Shown here piece by piece: positions 35,336 to 44,837 of a stretch of 64,000 bases of DNA; the first letter of the stretch is position 1, and each line of letters starts with the position of its first letter. The notes under the pieces are model-generated. The model was not told where the DNA came from. It did no database searches and saw nothing but the letters and a program-made list of their open reading frames with translations. Origin of the DNA: Sediminicola arcticus (lineage in GTDB: Bacteria > Bacteroidota > Bacteroidia > Flavobacteriales > Flavobacteriaceae); contig NZ_JBEXAE010000007.1 of the NCBI RefSeq assembly GCF_040566695.1, forward strand, positions 62,001 to 126,000, written 5' to 3'. Made by a program: the position numbers and the translations under genes.

Positions 35336-36898
35336 TCAATTCAAAATTCCTTTTACAGCGGCTTCAGCGCACCTTTCTCCATCCATAGCAGCGGAAACGA
35401 TACCGCCGGCATAGCCTCCACCTTCACCACAAGGAAACAGACCTTTGATTTGAGGATGTTCCAAGTGTTCATTTCTTGGAATATTCACAGGAGAAGAGGT
35501 TCTAGATTCTACACCAATTATATTAGCCTCTGCGGTATAGTAACCGTGCATTTTGTCTCCAAATGCTTTGAATCCTGTTCTAAGCCTACTTCCTATAAGT
35601 TTAGGCAATAGGGAATGTAAGGGGGCCGATTTTAATCCTGGTTGATAGGAGGTATCATTCAAGGTAACAGAAAGCTTACCTTCAACAAAATCTGTTAATC
35701 TTTGAGCAGGAGCAACCTGACTTCTTCCTCCAGAAGTATAGGCTAATTTTTCTAGGTCTTTTTGATATTCCAAACCTTTAAGGGCACCAAAATGGTTGTA
35801 TGTGGGGATATCTTGCTCCACATTAATTTCAACTACTATTCCAGAATTTGCATAGAGGTTGTTCCTTTTTGAAGGAGACATACCGTTAACGACCACTTCT
35901 CCATCTGCCGTTGCAGCCGGAACAATAAAACCGCCTGGGCACATACAAAAAGAATACACCCCTCTTTCCTTTACCTGCTGTACTAGGCTATACGCTGCTG
36001 CTGGCAACAATTCATTCCGTTCCCCTTCACAATGATATTGGATACTGTCTATGATATGCTGTGGATGTTCCACTCTTACTCCCATTGCAAATGATTTCGC
36101 CTGAAGGGCTACATCTTTATTGTGTAATAAATAATAAATATCCCGTGCTGAATGGCCGGTTGCCAATATCACAGAATTTACATTCATTTCTGTGCCATTC
36201 TGTAAAATAAGGGCTCTAAGGGTGTTGTTTTTAATGATAAAATCTACTACCCGACTTTCAAAATGAATCTCTCCCCCGTATTCTAAAATGGTCTCTCTTA
36301 TATTTTCAACAATTTTAGGAAGTTTATTGGTGCCTATATGGGGGTGTGCATCTATCAGAATCTGTTCTGTGGCCCCATGGTAAACAAGATTCTCAAATAT
36401 TCTTCTTACATCTCCTCTCTTAAGACTTCTGGTATACAACTTGCCATCGGAATAAGTGCCGGCTCCGCCTTCACCAAAACAATAATTAGAATCCTCATCA
36501 ACCGTATGTTGTTGGTTAATTGCCCTAAGGTCCCGTCTTCTCTCCCTAACCTTTTTTCCACGTTCAATGACTATGGGCTTATAGCCTAGCTCTATGCACC
36601 TTAGAGCAGCATACATGCCCGCCGGGCCAAAACCAATAATATGTATTTCCTTGGCTTTTGATACATCTTTATATTCAAAAGAATATCCGGAATTTTTGGG
36701 CAAAGCTTCTTGGATGTAAACAGCTACCTTATAATTAAAATAGATTTGGGGTTTGCGAGCATCGATGGACTTCCTTATAATTTCTATACCAGTAATCTCA
36801 TTTTCATCGACATGTAGAAGGTCTGAGAGTTTCTTTTTCAAGATACCCTCTATCGTTTCTTCCTCGATACTTATCCGTAGCTGAATTGTTTTCACCAT
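35336..36898 (-). CDS. COG2509 FAD-dependent oxidoreductase
   Basis: 520 residues. An N-terminal ~85-residue domain of unknown role precedes the FAD Rossmann motif IIGFGPAGMYAALRCIELG. The family signature CFGEGGAGTYSDGKLYTR follows, and GHSARDIYYLLH and PCGEGGGYAGGIVSAAMDG close the FAD site. COG2509 dehydrogenases are widespread and uncharacterised. A TAnnTTTG match (36903-36910, minus strand) lies only 5 bp before the ATG and would give a leaderless mRNA if used. First gene of the cluster with rluF and paiB. Confidence 0.87.
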   Translation of the reverse strand: MVKTIQLRISIEEETIEGILKKKLSDLLHVDENEITGIEIIRKSIDARKPQIYFNYKVAVYIQEALPKNSGYSFEYKDVSKAKEIHIIGFGPAGMYAALRCIELGYKPIVIERGKKVRERRRDLRAINQQHTVDEDSNYCFGEGGAGTYSDGKLYTRSLKRGDVRRIFENLVYHGATEQILIDAHPHIGTNKLPKIVENIRETILEYGGEIHFESRVVDFIIKNNTLRALILQNGTEMNVNSVILATGHSARDIYYLLHNKDVALQAKSFAMGVRVEHPQHIIDSIQYHCEGERNELLPAAAYSLVQQVKERGVYSFCMCPGGFIVPAATADGEVVVNGMSPSKRNNLYANSGIVVEINVEQDIPTYNHFGALKGLEYQKDLEKLAYTSGGRSQVAPAQRLTDFVEGKLSVTLNDTSYQPGLKSAPLHSLLPKLIGSRLRTGFKAFGDKMHGYYTAEANIIGVESRTSSPVNIPRNEHLEHPQIKGLFPCGEGGGYAGGIVSAAMDGERCAEAAVKGILN

Positions 36899-37115
36899 GG
36901 TGCAAAATTAAGGTAATTCTTATAATAAAGAAGATGAAAATAGCGAGGGTTTGATATTTGATTTTAAACAGGTTTTAATTAAGAAGGAGGCGCTTTTATA
37001 TGTATCGATTATTTATTTAAGCAAATGAGTACAGGGGTAGTGGTTAGAAAGATTACCTTGGCGGTATCATAAGCAGGTTAGAACTTAGTTTCTTCGATAA
37101 GAACGAACTAGCTTT

Positions 37116-37151
37116 AAAAAAAAGAGGATGTAGGGGTACATCCTCTTTTTT
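37116..37151 (-). terminator. Terminator after the DUF1028 gene
   Basis: Long stem AAAAAAGAGGATGTA / TACATCCTCTTTTTT with a 4-nt GGGG loop, 41 bp past the minus-strand stop. The A/T flanks make it active in both directions. Confidence 0.88.
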
Positions 37152-37191
37152 GTTTCCATACTTCTGTGGTTCTTTAATAATTACAGTTGTA

Positions 37192-38187
37192 TTATTGTTC
37201 AAGCACCATTAGCAACTCTGCTGAGGTAAGATTTAAAAGTCCTGATTTTGGTAAACGCTTTGTAAGTTCTCTCCAATTAGTATCCTTTTCAAAAACTATT
37301 TTGAAGATAGGAAGAGATTCTTTGAGCCTATTATTGTTGGCTAAGGCGATTGCTTTCCAATATTTCATTTCTAAATTATCCGGAAATAAATTTTCGGCAG
37401 TTCCGTAGGCTACTAGGGCAGCGTCCATGTCGTTTCTTTCTACAGCTAAATCTCCTTGGTTCATGTATTCGTATGCCCTATGAACCTCTAAGAGTCGTCC
37501 TAACTCTTGTAATGGCTTAGAATGGTCATCTACGCGTAAATCTACCTTTTTATCCTCCCAGGGATGTTCTACGGCCTTGGCGCCGACCACCAAGATAGCT
37601 GCAGATTGTTTTCCTCTGATGTCACCTCCAGCCGCTTGGGCAGCCAAAAGAACCTTAACTACCCTTTCTGCAAGTGGCAACTCACTATTTTCTTCAAAAG
37701 CCTTCGCCATGGCAGGAACTACCTCATCATTTAACATCATATTGGCCTGTACGGCGAAATTATCCCCCACCATATGATGTGCAGAAGCAATACATTTTTC
37801 TCCTGTAAAGGCAGAGGCCTTACCATTGGTATCCAAGAAAGCTACTTGTCTAAAGTCCCTACCTTCATCTTGGGCCACAAGAACCTTCAATGCCTCGTCG
37901 GCATTTTGTCCCTCCTTCATTAACTGAATGCCATTTTGGCCATATGCAGGGTTGGTAAAGGACTGGGTAGCAACAACCCCCACGCCTGATTGGCCCCAAG
38001 AAACCGATGTACCCACAGAAAACCAATGGCTTTGAACTCCTACAGCCATATCACCGGTAGTAGCATCTCTTGCCACAATAGAGAAGGTGTGTGCAAATTC
38101 ATTTTTATAGACACTTTGTGACGAAGCCTGTTGAAAAAGTAAAATACACAATAGACTAATGACTAAACGGGATACGCTAGACTTCAT
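37192..38187 (-). CDS. DUF1028 Ntn-hydrolase-like exported protein
   Basis: 331 residues from the ATG at 38187, with a signal peptide (SRLVISLLCILLFQQASSQ). Residues ~22-225 are the DUF1028 domain: HTFSIVARDATTGDMAVGVQSHWFSVG, VVATQSFTNPAYGQNGI, and SAAILVVGAKAVEHPWEDKK with VDLRVDDH. The family has an Ntn-hydrolase-like fold and is often annotated as a possible peptidase. A short TPR-like C-terminus (~240-331) follows, as in many members. An ATG seven codons upstream is also in frame. Monocistronic with its own terminator. Confidence 0.88.
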   Translation of the reverse strand: MKSSVSRLVISLLCILLFQQASSQSVYKNEFAHTFSIVARDATTGDMAVGVQSHWFSVGTSVSWGQSGVGVVATQSFTNPAYGQNGIQLMKEGQNADEALKVLVAQDEGRDFRQVAFLDTNGKASAFTGEKCIASAHHMVGDNFAVQANMMLNDEVVPAMAKAFEENSELPLAERVVKVLLAAQAAGGDIRGKQSAAILVVGAKAVEHPWEDKKVDLRVDDHSKPLQELGRLLEVHRAYEYMNQGDLAVERNDMDAALVAYGTAENLFPDNLEMKYWKAIALANNNRLKESLPIFKIVFEKDTNWRELTKRLPKSGLLNLTSAELLMVLEQ

Positions 38188-38424
38188 AAAAAATAGATTT
38201 AGATTCATAAATGTAAATCTAAGCTAGATTGTAAAAGGATACAAACTATTATTAACAGACTACAAAAAAATGGTACAGCCTTTTTATATTATAGGAAACG
38301 TTAGAAGAAGGACTTAGTAAATAAATACAATACATCCTCACTATAGCACAATTCGGTCTTTCTTTTTTTTGCTCTTTGCGCATTTGTTAGAGTTTTGTTG
38401 GGAAATCATTTAAGTCTAAAATTC

Positions 38425-38616
38425 ATGCAAAAATTAGCATTAATCTTAGCGACCTTCATTGTTAGTATGGTGACCATGGTCCAAGAAGGACAAGGAGGGC
38501 CTAAAGAAAAAGACGAAACAAAGAAGATACTTGTTGCAGGGGTTTATAGTAGCAGTAATGATACAAACTCATGTTTTATAAACAGAGAGTTTTCGAGTAA
38601 GGGGTACAATTCATAA
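38425..38616 (+). pseudogene. Short exported-protein fragment
   Basis: A 63-residue frame beginning MQKLALILATFIVSMVTM, a good signal peptide, followed by only ~45 polar residues before a stop. The length is too short for a barrel or enzyme and the frame ends where no domain boundary is seen. Given the decay of the genes just downstream I take it for the 5' remnant of a longer exported-protein gene. A genuine small secreted protein cannot be excluded. Confidence 0.35.
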
Positions 38617-38757
38617 TTAGGGCTAAGGTAACTTGAGCTTTAAATTGGATTATAGTAGGTAGAATACTTCTTCAATCTTTTTGCTAACTTTAAACTAAGG
38701 GCAGACAGGATAGTGTAAAGGAACTTTAAATAAGCGTCACATAAAAAGAAAAAAATC

Positions 38758-39998
38758 ATGCTTAAATTTTTTAAAGAGTTGGGAAAAGGGTTCATCATAG
38801 GAAACGCCATCTTCATCATTATTTTGATAAGCTATTATGTGAGGGGCACCTCCGTGTTTTTTAATGAAAGGTTATTTTAATACTCTTCTTTATGCCGTAA
38901 CCATCTATTTGGCCAATGCCTATATTTGGAACTATTTCAGTAAAAAACGCGGATCAGGAGTCTTTACCTTGAGGAATATGGTCATTGGGTTCTGCAGTAA
39001 TATTGTAATATCCATAGTAGCAATATTATTAGTGAGGATAGTAGCAAATGTTGGATTTGGCAATATGCCAATTTCCTCCTTTCTAGCCGCTGAAAACGGG
39101 AGCTTCTATTATGTTGCTTTTTTGATTGCCTTGCTTTCGACCTTGATTTTTTGCGCGTTTTTCTATTATAAATATCGTCAAGAGAATAACGTAAAGGAAC
39201 AAAAAATCATTGCAGGTACTGCCTCTGCAAAGTTCGATGCACTTAAGAATCAATTAGACCCCCATTTTTGTTCAATAGTTTAAACGTATTAACGAGCCTA
39301 ATAGAAGAAGATCCAGTGCAGGCGCAAAAATTCACCACCTCACTTTCCAAGGTATATAGATATGTTCTGGAGCAAAAAAATAAGGATCTGGTTAGTGTAG
39401 ATGAGGAATTGGAATTCACCAGGACCTATGTAAGATTGTTAAAAATGAGATTTGAGGGCAGTATTATTTTTCATATTCCCGATCATAGCAATAGTCCTGA
39501 CGTGAAAATAGTGCCCTTATCCTTGCAACTTTTACTGGAGAATGCGGTAAAGCACAATGTAGTAACTTCAAATAGGCCATTAACCATAAAGGTTTTCGAA
39601 CGTTATGGGATGTTATGTGTTAGCAACAATCTTCAGGAAAAGCAAGTGGTTAAGAAAAGCAGAGGGGTAGGGTTGCATAACATACAATAGCGATATCAAA
39701 TCTTGACAGATAAAAAAGTAATTATTAACAAGACAACATCGGAATTTAGCGCACAACTCCCGATGCTGGAAAAACAAATTTCAATTATGGAAACTTGGTT
39801 TCCTATTGCATCGTTATACCCTTTTTGGCCTATATCAATTATAGGACCACCAGCTTTCCTTGGGTTATTTTTCCTGCTTTGGGTTGGGGTTTTGGGGTAG
39901 TAGCAAATGGCATGGAGGCCTATGGATACAATCCTATATTTGGAAAAAGTTGGGAGGAGTGTAAAATGAGGGAATATATGGAGGATGATAATTTTTAG
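38758..39998 (+). pseudogene. Broken LytS-type histidine kinase fused to a 2TM domain
   Basis: The pieces read as one sensor kinase. Frame 1 from 38758 (MLKFFKELGKGFII) stops at 38878. Frame 2 continues with membrane helices and a linker to SAKFDALKNQLDPHF, then breaks in a T-run at 39265-39269. Frame 1 resumes LFNSLNVLTSLIEEDP with YRYVLEQK, LLLENAVKHN and GVGLHNI, the His-kinase/HATPase motifs of the LytS/YehU group. TAG at 39688 interrupts it before RYQILTDKKV. At ~39790 the frame shifts again into the second half of a 2TM domain (SYCIVIPFLAYINY to FGKSWEECKMREYME). Two frameshifts, one nonsense codon and one junction lesion make function unlikely. Confidence 0.85.
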
Positions 39999-40136
39999 TG
40001 CCCAATGTATTGTATTGGGGGATAGAAATACGATTCAGTAAAAGAAAAATGCAGTTGGGTAATGATTATTTACTAGGGTCGCCCTCAAGAATTTTTTATA
40101 TATAAAGAAACCTAATAAAAACTAAAAACAATACTC

Positions 40137-40439
40137 ATGGAATCATTAGACAGAGAGAATAAGTACCTAAGAGCAAAGGAACGCGTTGCGGAAATAAAGA
40201 AATTTTATTCCAACCTAACCTCTTACGCGGTATTCATATCCTTTTTGGCTATCGTTAACTATTATACCAATTAATGGAGTTATCCCTAATTTTTATGGGC
40301 GGCTTTTGGATTGGGCATTGGTCTATTTTTTTAAGCTTTGAAGGTGTTTCAGTTTAATTTACTTTTTGGTAAAAATCGGGAACAACGAAAAATAAAGAAG
40401 TTTATGCAAGATGAGGAAAATCAAAGAAAATGGGAATAA
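40137..40439 (+). pseudogene. 2TM-domain gene with three in-frame TAA codons
   Basis: From ATG 40137 the frame encodes NKYLRAKERVAEIKKFYSNL, a first helix, then LWAAFGLGIGLFF and a C-terminal RKIKKFMQDEEN, the standard 2TM domain pattern. TAA codons interrupt it at 40272, 40287 and 40332, yet the frame is kept to the natural stop at 40437. All three changes are in the second half. It is one of a set of 2TM copies between the kinase and the regulator. Confidence 0.8.
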
Positions 40440-40471
40440 TATAGTATTGAACAAGATAAAATAATCAAGAA

Positions 40472-40801
40472 ATGGAAAATAATAATTTAATTAAAAAGGA
40501 AAGAGCCCTACATCGGATTAAGGAACTAAAGGAATTTTATATTCATTTGACAGTGTATATAGTCATCAATAGCTTCATTTCCGTGAATAAGGTGATCAGA
40601 AATATGTACAACGGCGAAACCTTTGAACAGGGCTTTTTAGAATTTGGGACATTTGCAATTTGGTTCTTTTGGGGAATTGGTCTTGCCTTCCATGCCATCA
40701 AAGTATTTTCCTTTAATCCCTTTTTTGGAAAAGATTGGGAGGAACGTCAAATTAAAAAGTACATGGAGAAAGAAGAAAATGAATCTAAAAAATATCTGTA
40801 G
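40472..40801 (+). CDS. 2TM domain protein (intact copy)
   Basis: 109 residues: a charged N-terminal helix (KERALHRIKELKEFYIHL), two membrane helices (~30-45 and ~60-85) and the conserved tail FNPFFGKDWEERQIKKYMEKEE. 2TM domain proteins accompany LytS/LytTR two-component systems in flavobacteria. This is the only intact member of a local series of about four, and its partner kinase and regulator are broken, so it may be functionally orphaned. The next 2TM frame begins immediately after its stop codon. Confidence 0.82.
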   Translation: MENNNLIKKERALHRIKELKEFYIHLTVYIVINSFISVNKVIRNMYNGETFEQGFLEFGTFAIWFFWGIGLAFHAIKVFSFNPFFGKDWEERQIKKYMEKEENESKKYL

Positions 40802-41137
40802 ATGAAAACTGCCTTGACTAACTCTACTAATTTTCAAAAAGCAAAGAAGCGATTGGATCAACTTAAAAGCTTTTACACTCATCTAACGGCCTATTTCAGA
40901 GTTAATACCATGCTATTTATTGTTTACTTCTACTCGAAGAATTCTATTTTTTAAGAAACAACGAATAAGGAAATCATAATTTGGGTTGATTGGAACGTTT
41001 TCCTGACTCCTATAATCTGGGGCTCCTTTTTAATTGCCCATGCCTTTTGTGTTTTTCAATGGAGGTTGCCGTTTTTAAAAAGGTGGGAGGAAAGGCAATT
41101 AAAGAAAATTATTGAAAACCAAAATCAAGGAATGTGA
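40802..41137 (+). pseudogene. 2TM-domain gene with one in-frame TAA
   Basis: The frame from ATG 40802 gives FQKAKKRLDQLKSFYTHLTAY, a helix, then TAA at 40952, and continues in frame with FLTPIIWGSFLIAHAF and RWEERQLKKIIENQ to a stop at 41135. The order of parts is that of a 2TM protein. It starts directly after the stop of the intact copy, so it was once co-translated. Confidence 0.8.
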
Positions 41138-41190
41138 AATAGTATCTTTAAATCATAAAACCAATTTTAACCAACCATAGACCTTTATAA

Positions 41191-41945
41191 ATGAATACCA
41201 TTATCATTGAAGATGAAAAACCTGCGGCACGAAGATTGGGTAGATTGTTGTCCGATTTAAATATTGAGGTAACCGTAATGTTGCATTCTGTTGAGGAATC
41301 TATTTTATGGTTCAAAAACAATTCCCACCCCGATTTGATCTTTTTAGATATTCAACTTTCAGACGGACTTTCCTTTGAGATTTTTGATGAAGATGAGGTG
41401 CATAGTGCTATTATTTTTACCACTGCCTATGATGAATATGCCCTCTAGGCTTTTAAATTAAATAGCATAGATTATTTGTTAAAACCTATTGATGATGTAG
41501 AGTTGGAAAGTGCCCTGAAAAAGTACAATTCATTACGTTCTAAAAAGCAGCCAATTGTCATTGATTTTGAGGACATAAAAAGTTATTGGTAAACCCAATT
41601 GAACGGGAAAATAAAAAGAGGTTTACCGTGAATGTCGGACAACATTTAAAAATTATAAATGCAGAGGAAATAGAATTTTTTTACAGTGAAAACAAGGGCA
41701 CCTATGCCGCCACTTCGGATGGAAGAAATTATTTATTGGACACCACCTTAGATAATCTTAATGATGAGTTGGAGTCTCAAAAATTTTTCAGGGTAAGCAG
41801 AAAATTCTATATCAATATCAATCACATTAAAGATATAATATCCTATACGAATTCTAGACTTCAAATTAAGTTATATCGGTTTTCTGAACAAGAAATCATT
41901 GTTAGTAGGGAACGGGTAAAGGATTTCAAGTATTGGTTAGAGTAA
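41191..41945 (+). pseudogene. Broken LytTR response regulator
   Basis: The receiver domain is intact to position 41445: MNTIIIEDEKPAARRL with the acidic pair, phosphoacceptor D in DLIFLDIQLSDG and TTAYDEYAL. TAG at 41446 falls where the family has glutamine (CAG to TAG is one transition), and the frame continues AFKLNSIDYLLKPIDD. A one-base loss near 41583 then shifts the frame into the LytTR domain (KRFTVNVGQHLKIINAEEIEFF, FFRVSRKFYININHI, KDFKYWLE). Both parts are recognisable, so the loss is recent. Confidence 0.88.
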
Positions 41946-42039
41946 TAGTTATTAATTAATTGGAATACAATATATTAATTACTTATTGTTTCAGCTATAG
42001 AAAATCCTTATAGTAGCGTAAAAGAGACATTTAGGGTAT

Positions 42040-43224
42040 CTAATCTACCCTATTCTCATCAAAAGCAGAAGGTAAAAGTTTAGGGATTAATTTAATAAAA
42101 ATGGGTAATAAAACCGCCCCTCCTGGGAGTATAAAGATAGCAAGGGAAGGGATGCTTTTGCATATATCTATGAGCTGCCCCTGTACTTTTTTCTTTTCCT
42201 CAGGTGTTAAATCTCGCATGGTTGACTTAGACAACAGAGCTACTAATTCTTTGCTTTCCGACAGTTCTTTAAGTAACCTTTTGCTGTTTCTAAGGATTAA
42301 TTTATTAACAATTTTAGACATGCTTTCATAAAATTGCACGGCCAAGTTATGGTCCTTTAAATGAGGAATTATGTTGGCATTTAACTGAAAAAAAGTGGTG
42401 ACATCTTCCAAGGATTCTGCAATATTTCCATAATCAAATCCAAGGTCTTTTCCGATGCCATAAATGAAAATAGATTCCTTGTATTCAAGTGAGAAATCTT
42501 CCCAAACTGTAAGGCAGGAAACGTCTAAAAAATATTGATTTTCCTGTACTGAAAACTGACTGTTAAGTCGATCCCTATAAGAGCCATCAAAGTTGTCTTT
42601 TTGTCCGTCAATAAACGAAAGCGATGAGGCAAATAATTGCGCCAGTCGTTCATCATTTTTATTTTTTTCTTTCGAATTTAAGGTGTGATAAGTGAGGTTT
42701 ATAGTGATATGTTCTAAATCTTGTGCGTGCTTTTTAACATCTACTTCTCCTTGTAAATATCTTTTAAAGGTAAGGGTGTCTATAAATAGGAGTGAGTTTG
42801 TTATGATACTATTAAAGGTCTTACTAATCATATTATCCTCCAAGTAAACTCGAGAATCGATCAATTTTTCCAATTGGGAAGAGGTCTTTTTTCCTGTCAA
42901 AATTTTATTCAGAAAGGAGATCTGGCTTACTTCCAAAAGTTGGTAGTACTTAAATATTGATTCTAGAAATTCCTTGAAGTCTGGTTTTTTGATTTCAAAA
43001 ACATACGTGAAGTAAAGTGCTGTAAGCAGATTTACTTTTGCATTTTCATCTTCGGTAAGATGATGCTCTGCCGCTATGAACTTAGGAACGGATATGTTTA
43101 TTCCATAAATGAATCCACAGGTCTTTAAATCACCATATAGTTCATCGAAATTATGGTAAAGATGGGGTTTATTCTTTACTAGAGATCCAAACTTATCTAT
43201 CCAACCGGATGAAGAGGGGTTCAT
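42040..43224 (-). CDS. LETM1-related protein
   Basis: 394 residues from the ATG at 43224 (MNPSSSGWIDKFGSLV); another ATG seven codons upstream is in frame but adds only a basic tail. Most of the protein is helical and not assigned. The C-terminal ~70 residues match the LETM1 ribosome-binding-like domain: STMRDLTPEEKKKVQGQLIDICK followed by a hydrophobic helix (SLAIFILPGGAVLLPIFIKLI) and LLPSAF. In flavobacteria such proteins are labelled LETM1-related biofilm-associated proteins. Its role and topology are not established. Confidence 0.78.
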   Translation of the reverse strand: MNPSSSGWIDKFGSLVKNKPHLYHNFDELYGDLKTCGFIYGINISVPKFIAAEHHLTEDENAKVNLLTALYFTYVFEIKKPDFKEFLESIFKYYQLLEVSQISFLNKILTGKKTSSQLEKLIDSRVYLEDNMISKTFNSIITNSLLFIDTLTFKRYLQGEVDVKKHAQDLEHITINLTYHTLNSKEKNKNDERLAQLFASSLSFIDGQKDNFDGSYRDRLNSQFSVQENQYFLDVSCLTVWEDFSLEYKESIFIYGIGKDLGFDYGNIAESLEDVTTFFQLNANIIPHLKDHNLAVQFYESMSKIVNKLILRNSKRLLKELSESKELVALLSKSTMRDLTPEEKKKVQGQLIDICKSIPSLAIFILPGGAVLLPIFIKLIPKLLPSAFDENRVD

Positions 43225-43397
43225 TATTTTTTTTTTGAGAGTCAAATTAACGGAAAATATGCGACTTTATAATTTTTGGTTTCTTAATATATAGTATCAA
43301 TAAATCTTCCTTAACAAATATTTAACATATTAAAACCAAACCCTCCCAAACTAGGTTGCGTAGGTAAGGCAGTAACAAAATCTAAAAACATAGAGTA

Positions 43398-44078
43398 ATG
43401 AAAAAAACAAAAATTTATTTAGGGCTAGCAGTATTAGCGGTTGCTAGTATTATTTTAGTGTCTGCCGACCACATTGACGCACCTTCTACTAGAGGTACCA
43501 CTGCGGATATTGCAGATTTTTACGGATTTGAACCTACTCCAGGTTCTAACAACACAGTATTTGTAGTTGATGTGCAATCTAGTGTATTACCCGAGTTGCC
43601 TTATGGGGAATTCGATGAAAATGTATTAGTTGAAATTAATATTGATACAGACGGGGATTTGGTAGAGGATAGAGTAATCCAAGCCATTCCAAGAGATGGT
43701 AGAATGTATTTCTTTGGACCAGTTGCTCCAGGACAAACAGGATTGGACAGTCAAGTGTTGGTTAACTCTCCACTAGGTGATGTTGAAATATCTGGTGCCT
43801 CTGCAATTACAGAAACTACTTCAAACGGAGTAAAGCTATTTGCAGGACCAAGACAGGACGCTTTCTTCTTTGACTTTTTCCAATTCAATGCGGTTATTGG
43901 TGGAATGGCCCCAGGTGGGTTTAAGACTTCTGCTGAAGCAGAAAACACCTTTGCAAATGCCAATACTATGTCTATTGTAGTAGAAATACCTAATAGTGTA
44001 TTAGGAACTACAACGGCTACAAATGCATTGGGAACACCAGTTTACAAGACTTGGGTTACTACAAACGTAAAACAATAA
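43398..44078 (+). CDS. DUF4331 exported protein
   Basis: 226 residues with a signal peptide (IYLGLAVLAVASIILVSA) and the DUF4331 opening SADHIDAPSTRGTTADIADFYGF. FDFFQFNAVIGG and SIVVEIPNSVLG are further family landmarks. It is shorter than many DUF4331 proteins and likely represents half of the usual domain, the partner being the next gene. Exported, function unknown. First gene of an operon with a DUF4331 lipoprotein, a TPR lipoprotein and a TonB receptor. Confidence 0.85.
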   Translation: MKKTKIYLGLAVLAVASIILVSADHIDAPSTRGTTADIADFYGFEPTPGSNNTVFVVDVQSSVLPELPYGEFDENVLVEINIDTDGDLVEDRVIQAIPRDGRMYFFGPVAPGQTGLDSQVLVNSPLGDVEISGASAITETTSNGVKLFAGPRQDAFFFDFFQFNAVIGGMAPGGFKTSAEAENTFANANTMSIVVEIPNSVLGTTTATNALGTPVYKTWVTTNVKQ

Positions 44079-44107
44079 CAACAATAATTTTAAAAAGAAA
44101 TACAATT

Positions 44108-44743
44108 ATGAAACTATATAATATAAAAATAACTTTCTTATCGGTTTTGGCTTTAGCGGCTTTGGCTTCTTGTAGCAATGATGACGATATGAACACTGAG
44201 CCTGCCCCAATGGCAACAGATTTCTCTGGTACGTATTCACAAGCGGACCATATGGGAAGACCTGGTATCAATACCGTTCTTAGTTTTGACATGATGGGTC
44301 AAGCTAGTGTTAAAGATGAGTTTAACGTAACTATTCCTTCTGAAATGGGAAAATTCCAAGTGGGATTTGAAGCAAGACTAGAGCAGTACCATGATGTGTA
44401 TGCTGATTTGTTAGGATTTCCTCGTGAGGATATTAATTACGAACCTAATATTTTAGGATTGGATGCTACTACGCTAACCACAGTACTAGCAAGTGATGCA
44501 TTAGATGTAGCACCAAACATGCCAACCTCATATTTCAACGGTACCCAAGTGTTAACAGGACGTAATTTAGAGGATGATATTATCGATATTTCTTTGATCC
44601 TTCTTTTTGGAGGAGAAACGGGTGATCGTTTTAATGGACAGCCATTAGGTGATGGTAGAAACTTACCAATTTTAGTTTCTGATGGGGCTAGCTTAACAGC
44701 TACTTTGTCTACCTCATTCCCTTACTTGGGAACACCTAACTAG
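44108..44743 (+). CDS. DUF4331-type lipoprotein
   Basis: 211 residues from the ATG at 44108. The SPII signal ends in ALAALASC and is followed by an acidic linker (SNDDDMN), a lipoprotein export pattern of Bacteroidota. TYSQADHMGRPGINTVLSF and the region LDVAPNMPTSYFNGTQVLTGRNLEDDIIDISL resemble the second half of DUF4331 proteins. The gene begins 29 bp after the first DUF4331 gene. The two may form one surface-exposed unit fed into or fed by the TonB receptor downstream. Confidence 0.8.
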   Translation: MKLYNIKITFLSVLALAALASCSNDDDMNTEPAPMATDFSGTYSQADHMGRPGINTVLSFDMMGQASVKDEFNVTIPSEMGKFQVGFEARLEQYHDVYADLLGFPREDINYEPNILGLDATTLTTVLASDALDVAPNMPTSYFNGTQVLTGRNLEDDIIDISLILLFGGETGDRFNGQPLGDGRNLPILVSDGASLTATLSTSFPYLGTPN

Positions 44744-44770
44744 GATTATTAACTATGAAAAGGAGAGTAG

Positions 44771-44799
44771 GGGAGGATATTTGTATCCTCCCTTATTTT
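44771..44799 (+). terminator. Internal terminator/attenuator after DUF4331 gene 2
   Basis: GGGAGGATA-TTTG-TATCCTCCC followed by TTATTTT. It would lower expression of the TPR and receptor genes relative to the two DUF4331 genes. Confidence 0.75.
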
Positions 44800-44837
44800 A
44801 AAAGATTACAATTTCAATACACCTAAAAACATTGATT

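Noticed and set aside
36903..36910. TAnnTTTG match (minus strand) 5 bp before the COG2509 start
   Set aside because: It would put the transcription start at or past the ATG; with no -33 element it is more likely chance, though a leaderless mRNA is possible.
38864..39690. Treating the kinase pieces as two separate intact genes
   Set aside because: Each lacks half of the family's domains, and the join restores DPHF-LFNSLN exactly across one missing base in a T-run.
40137..41137. Reassignment of TAA to an amino acid in the 2TM genes
   Set aside because: TAA ends many intact genes in the window and the neighbouring genes also have frameshifts, so decay explains it better.
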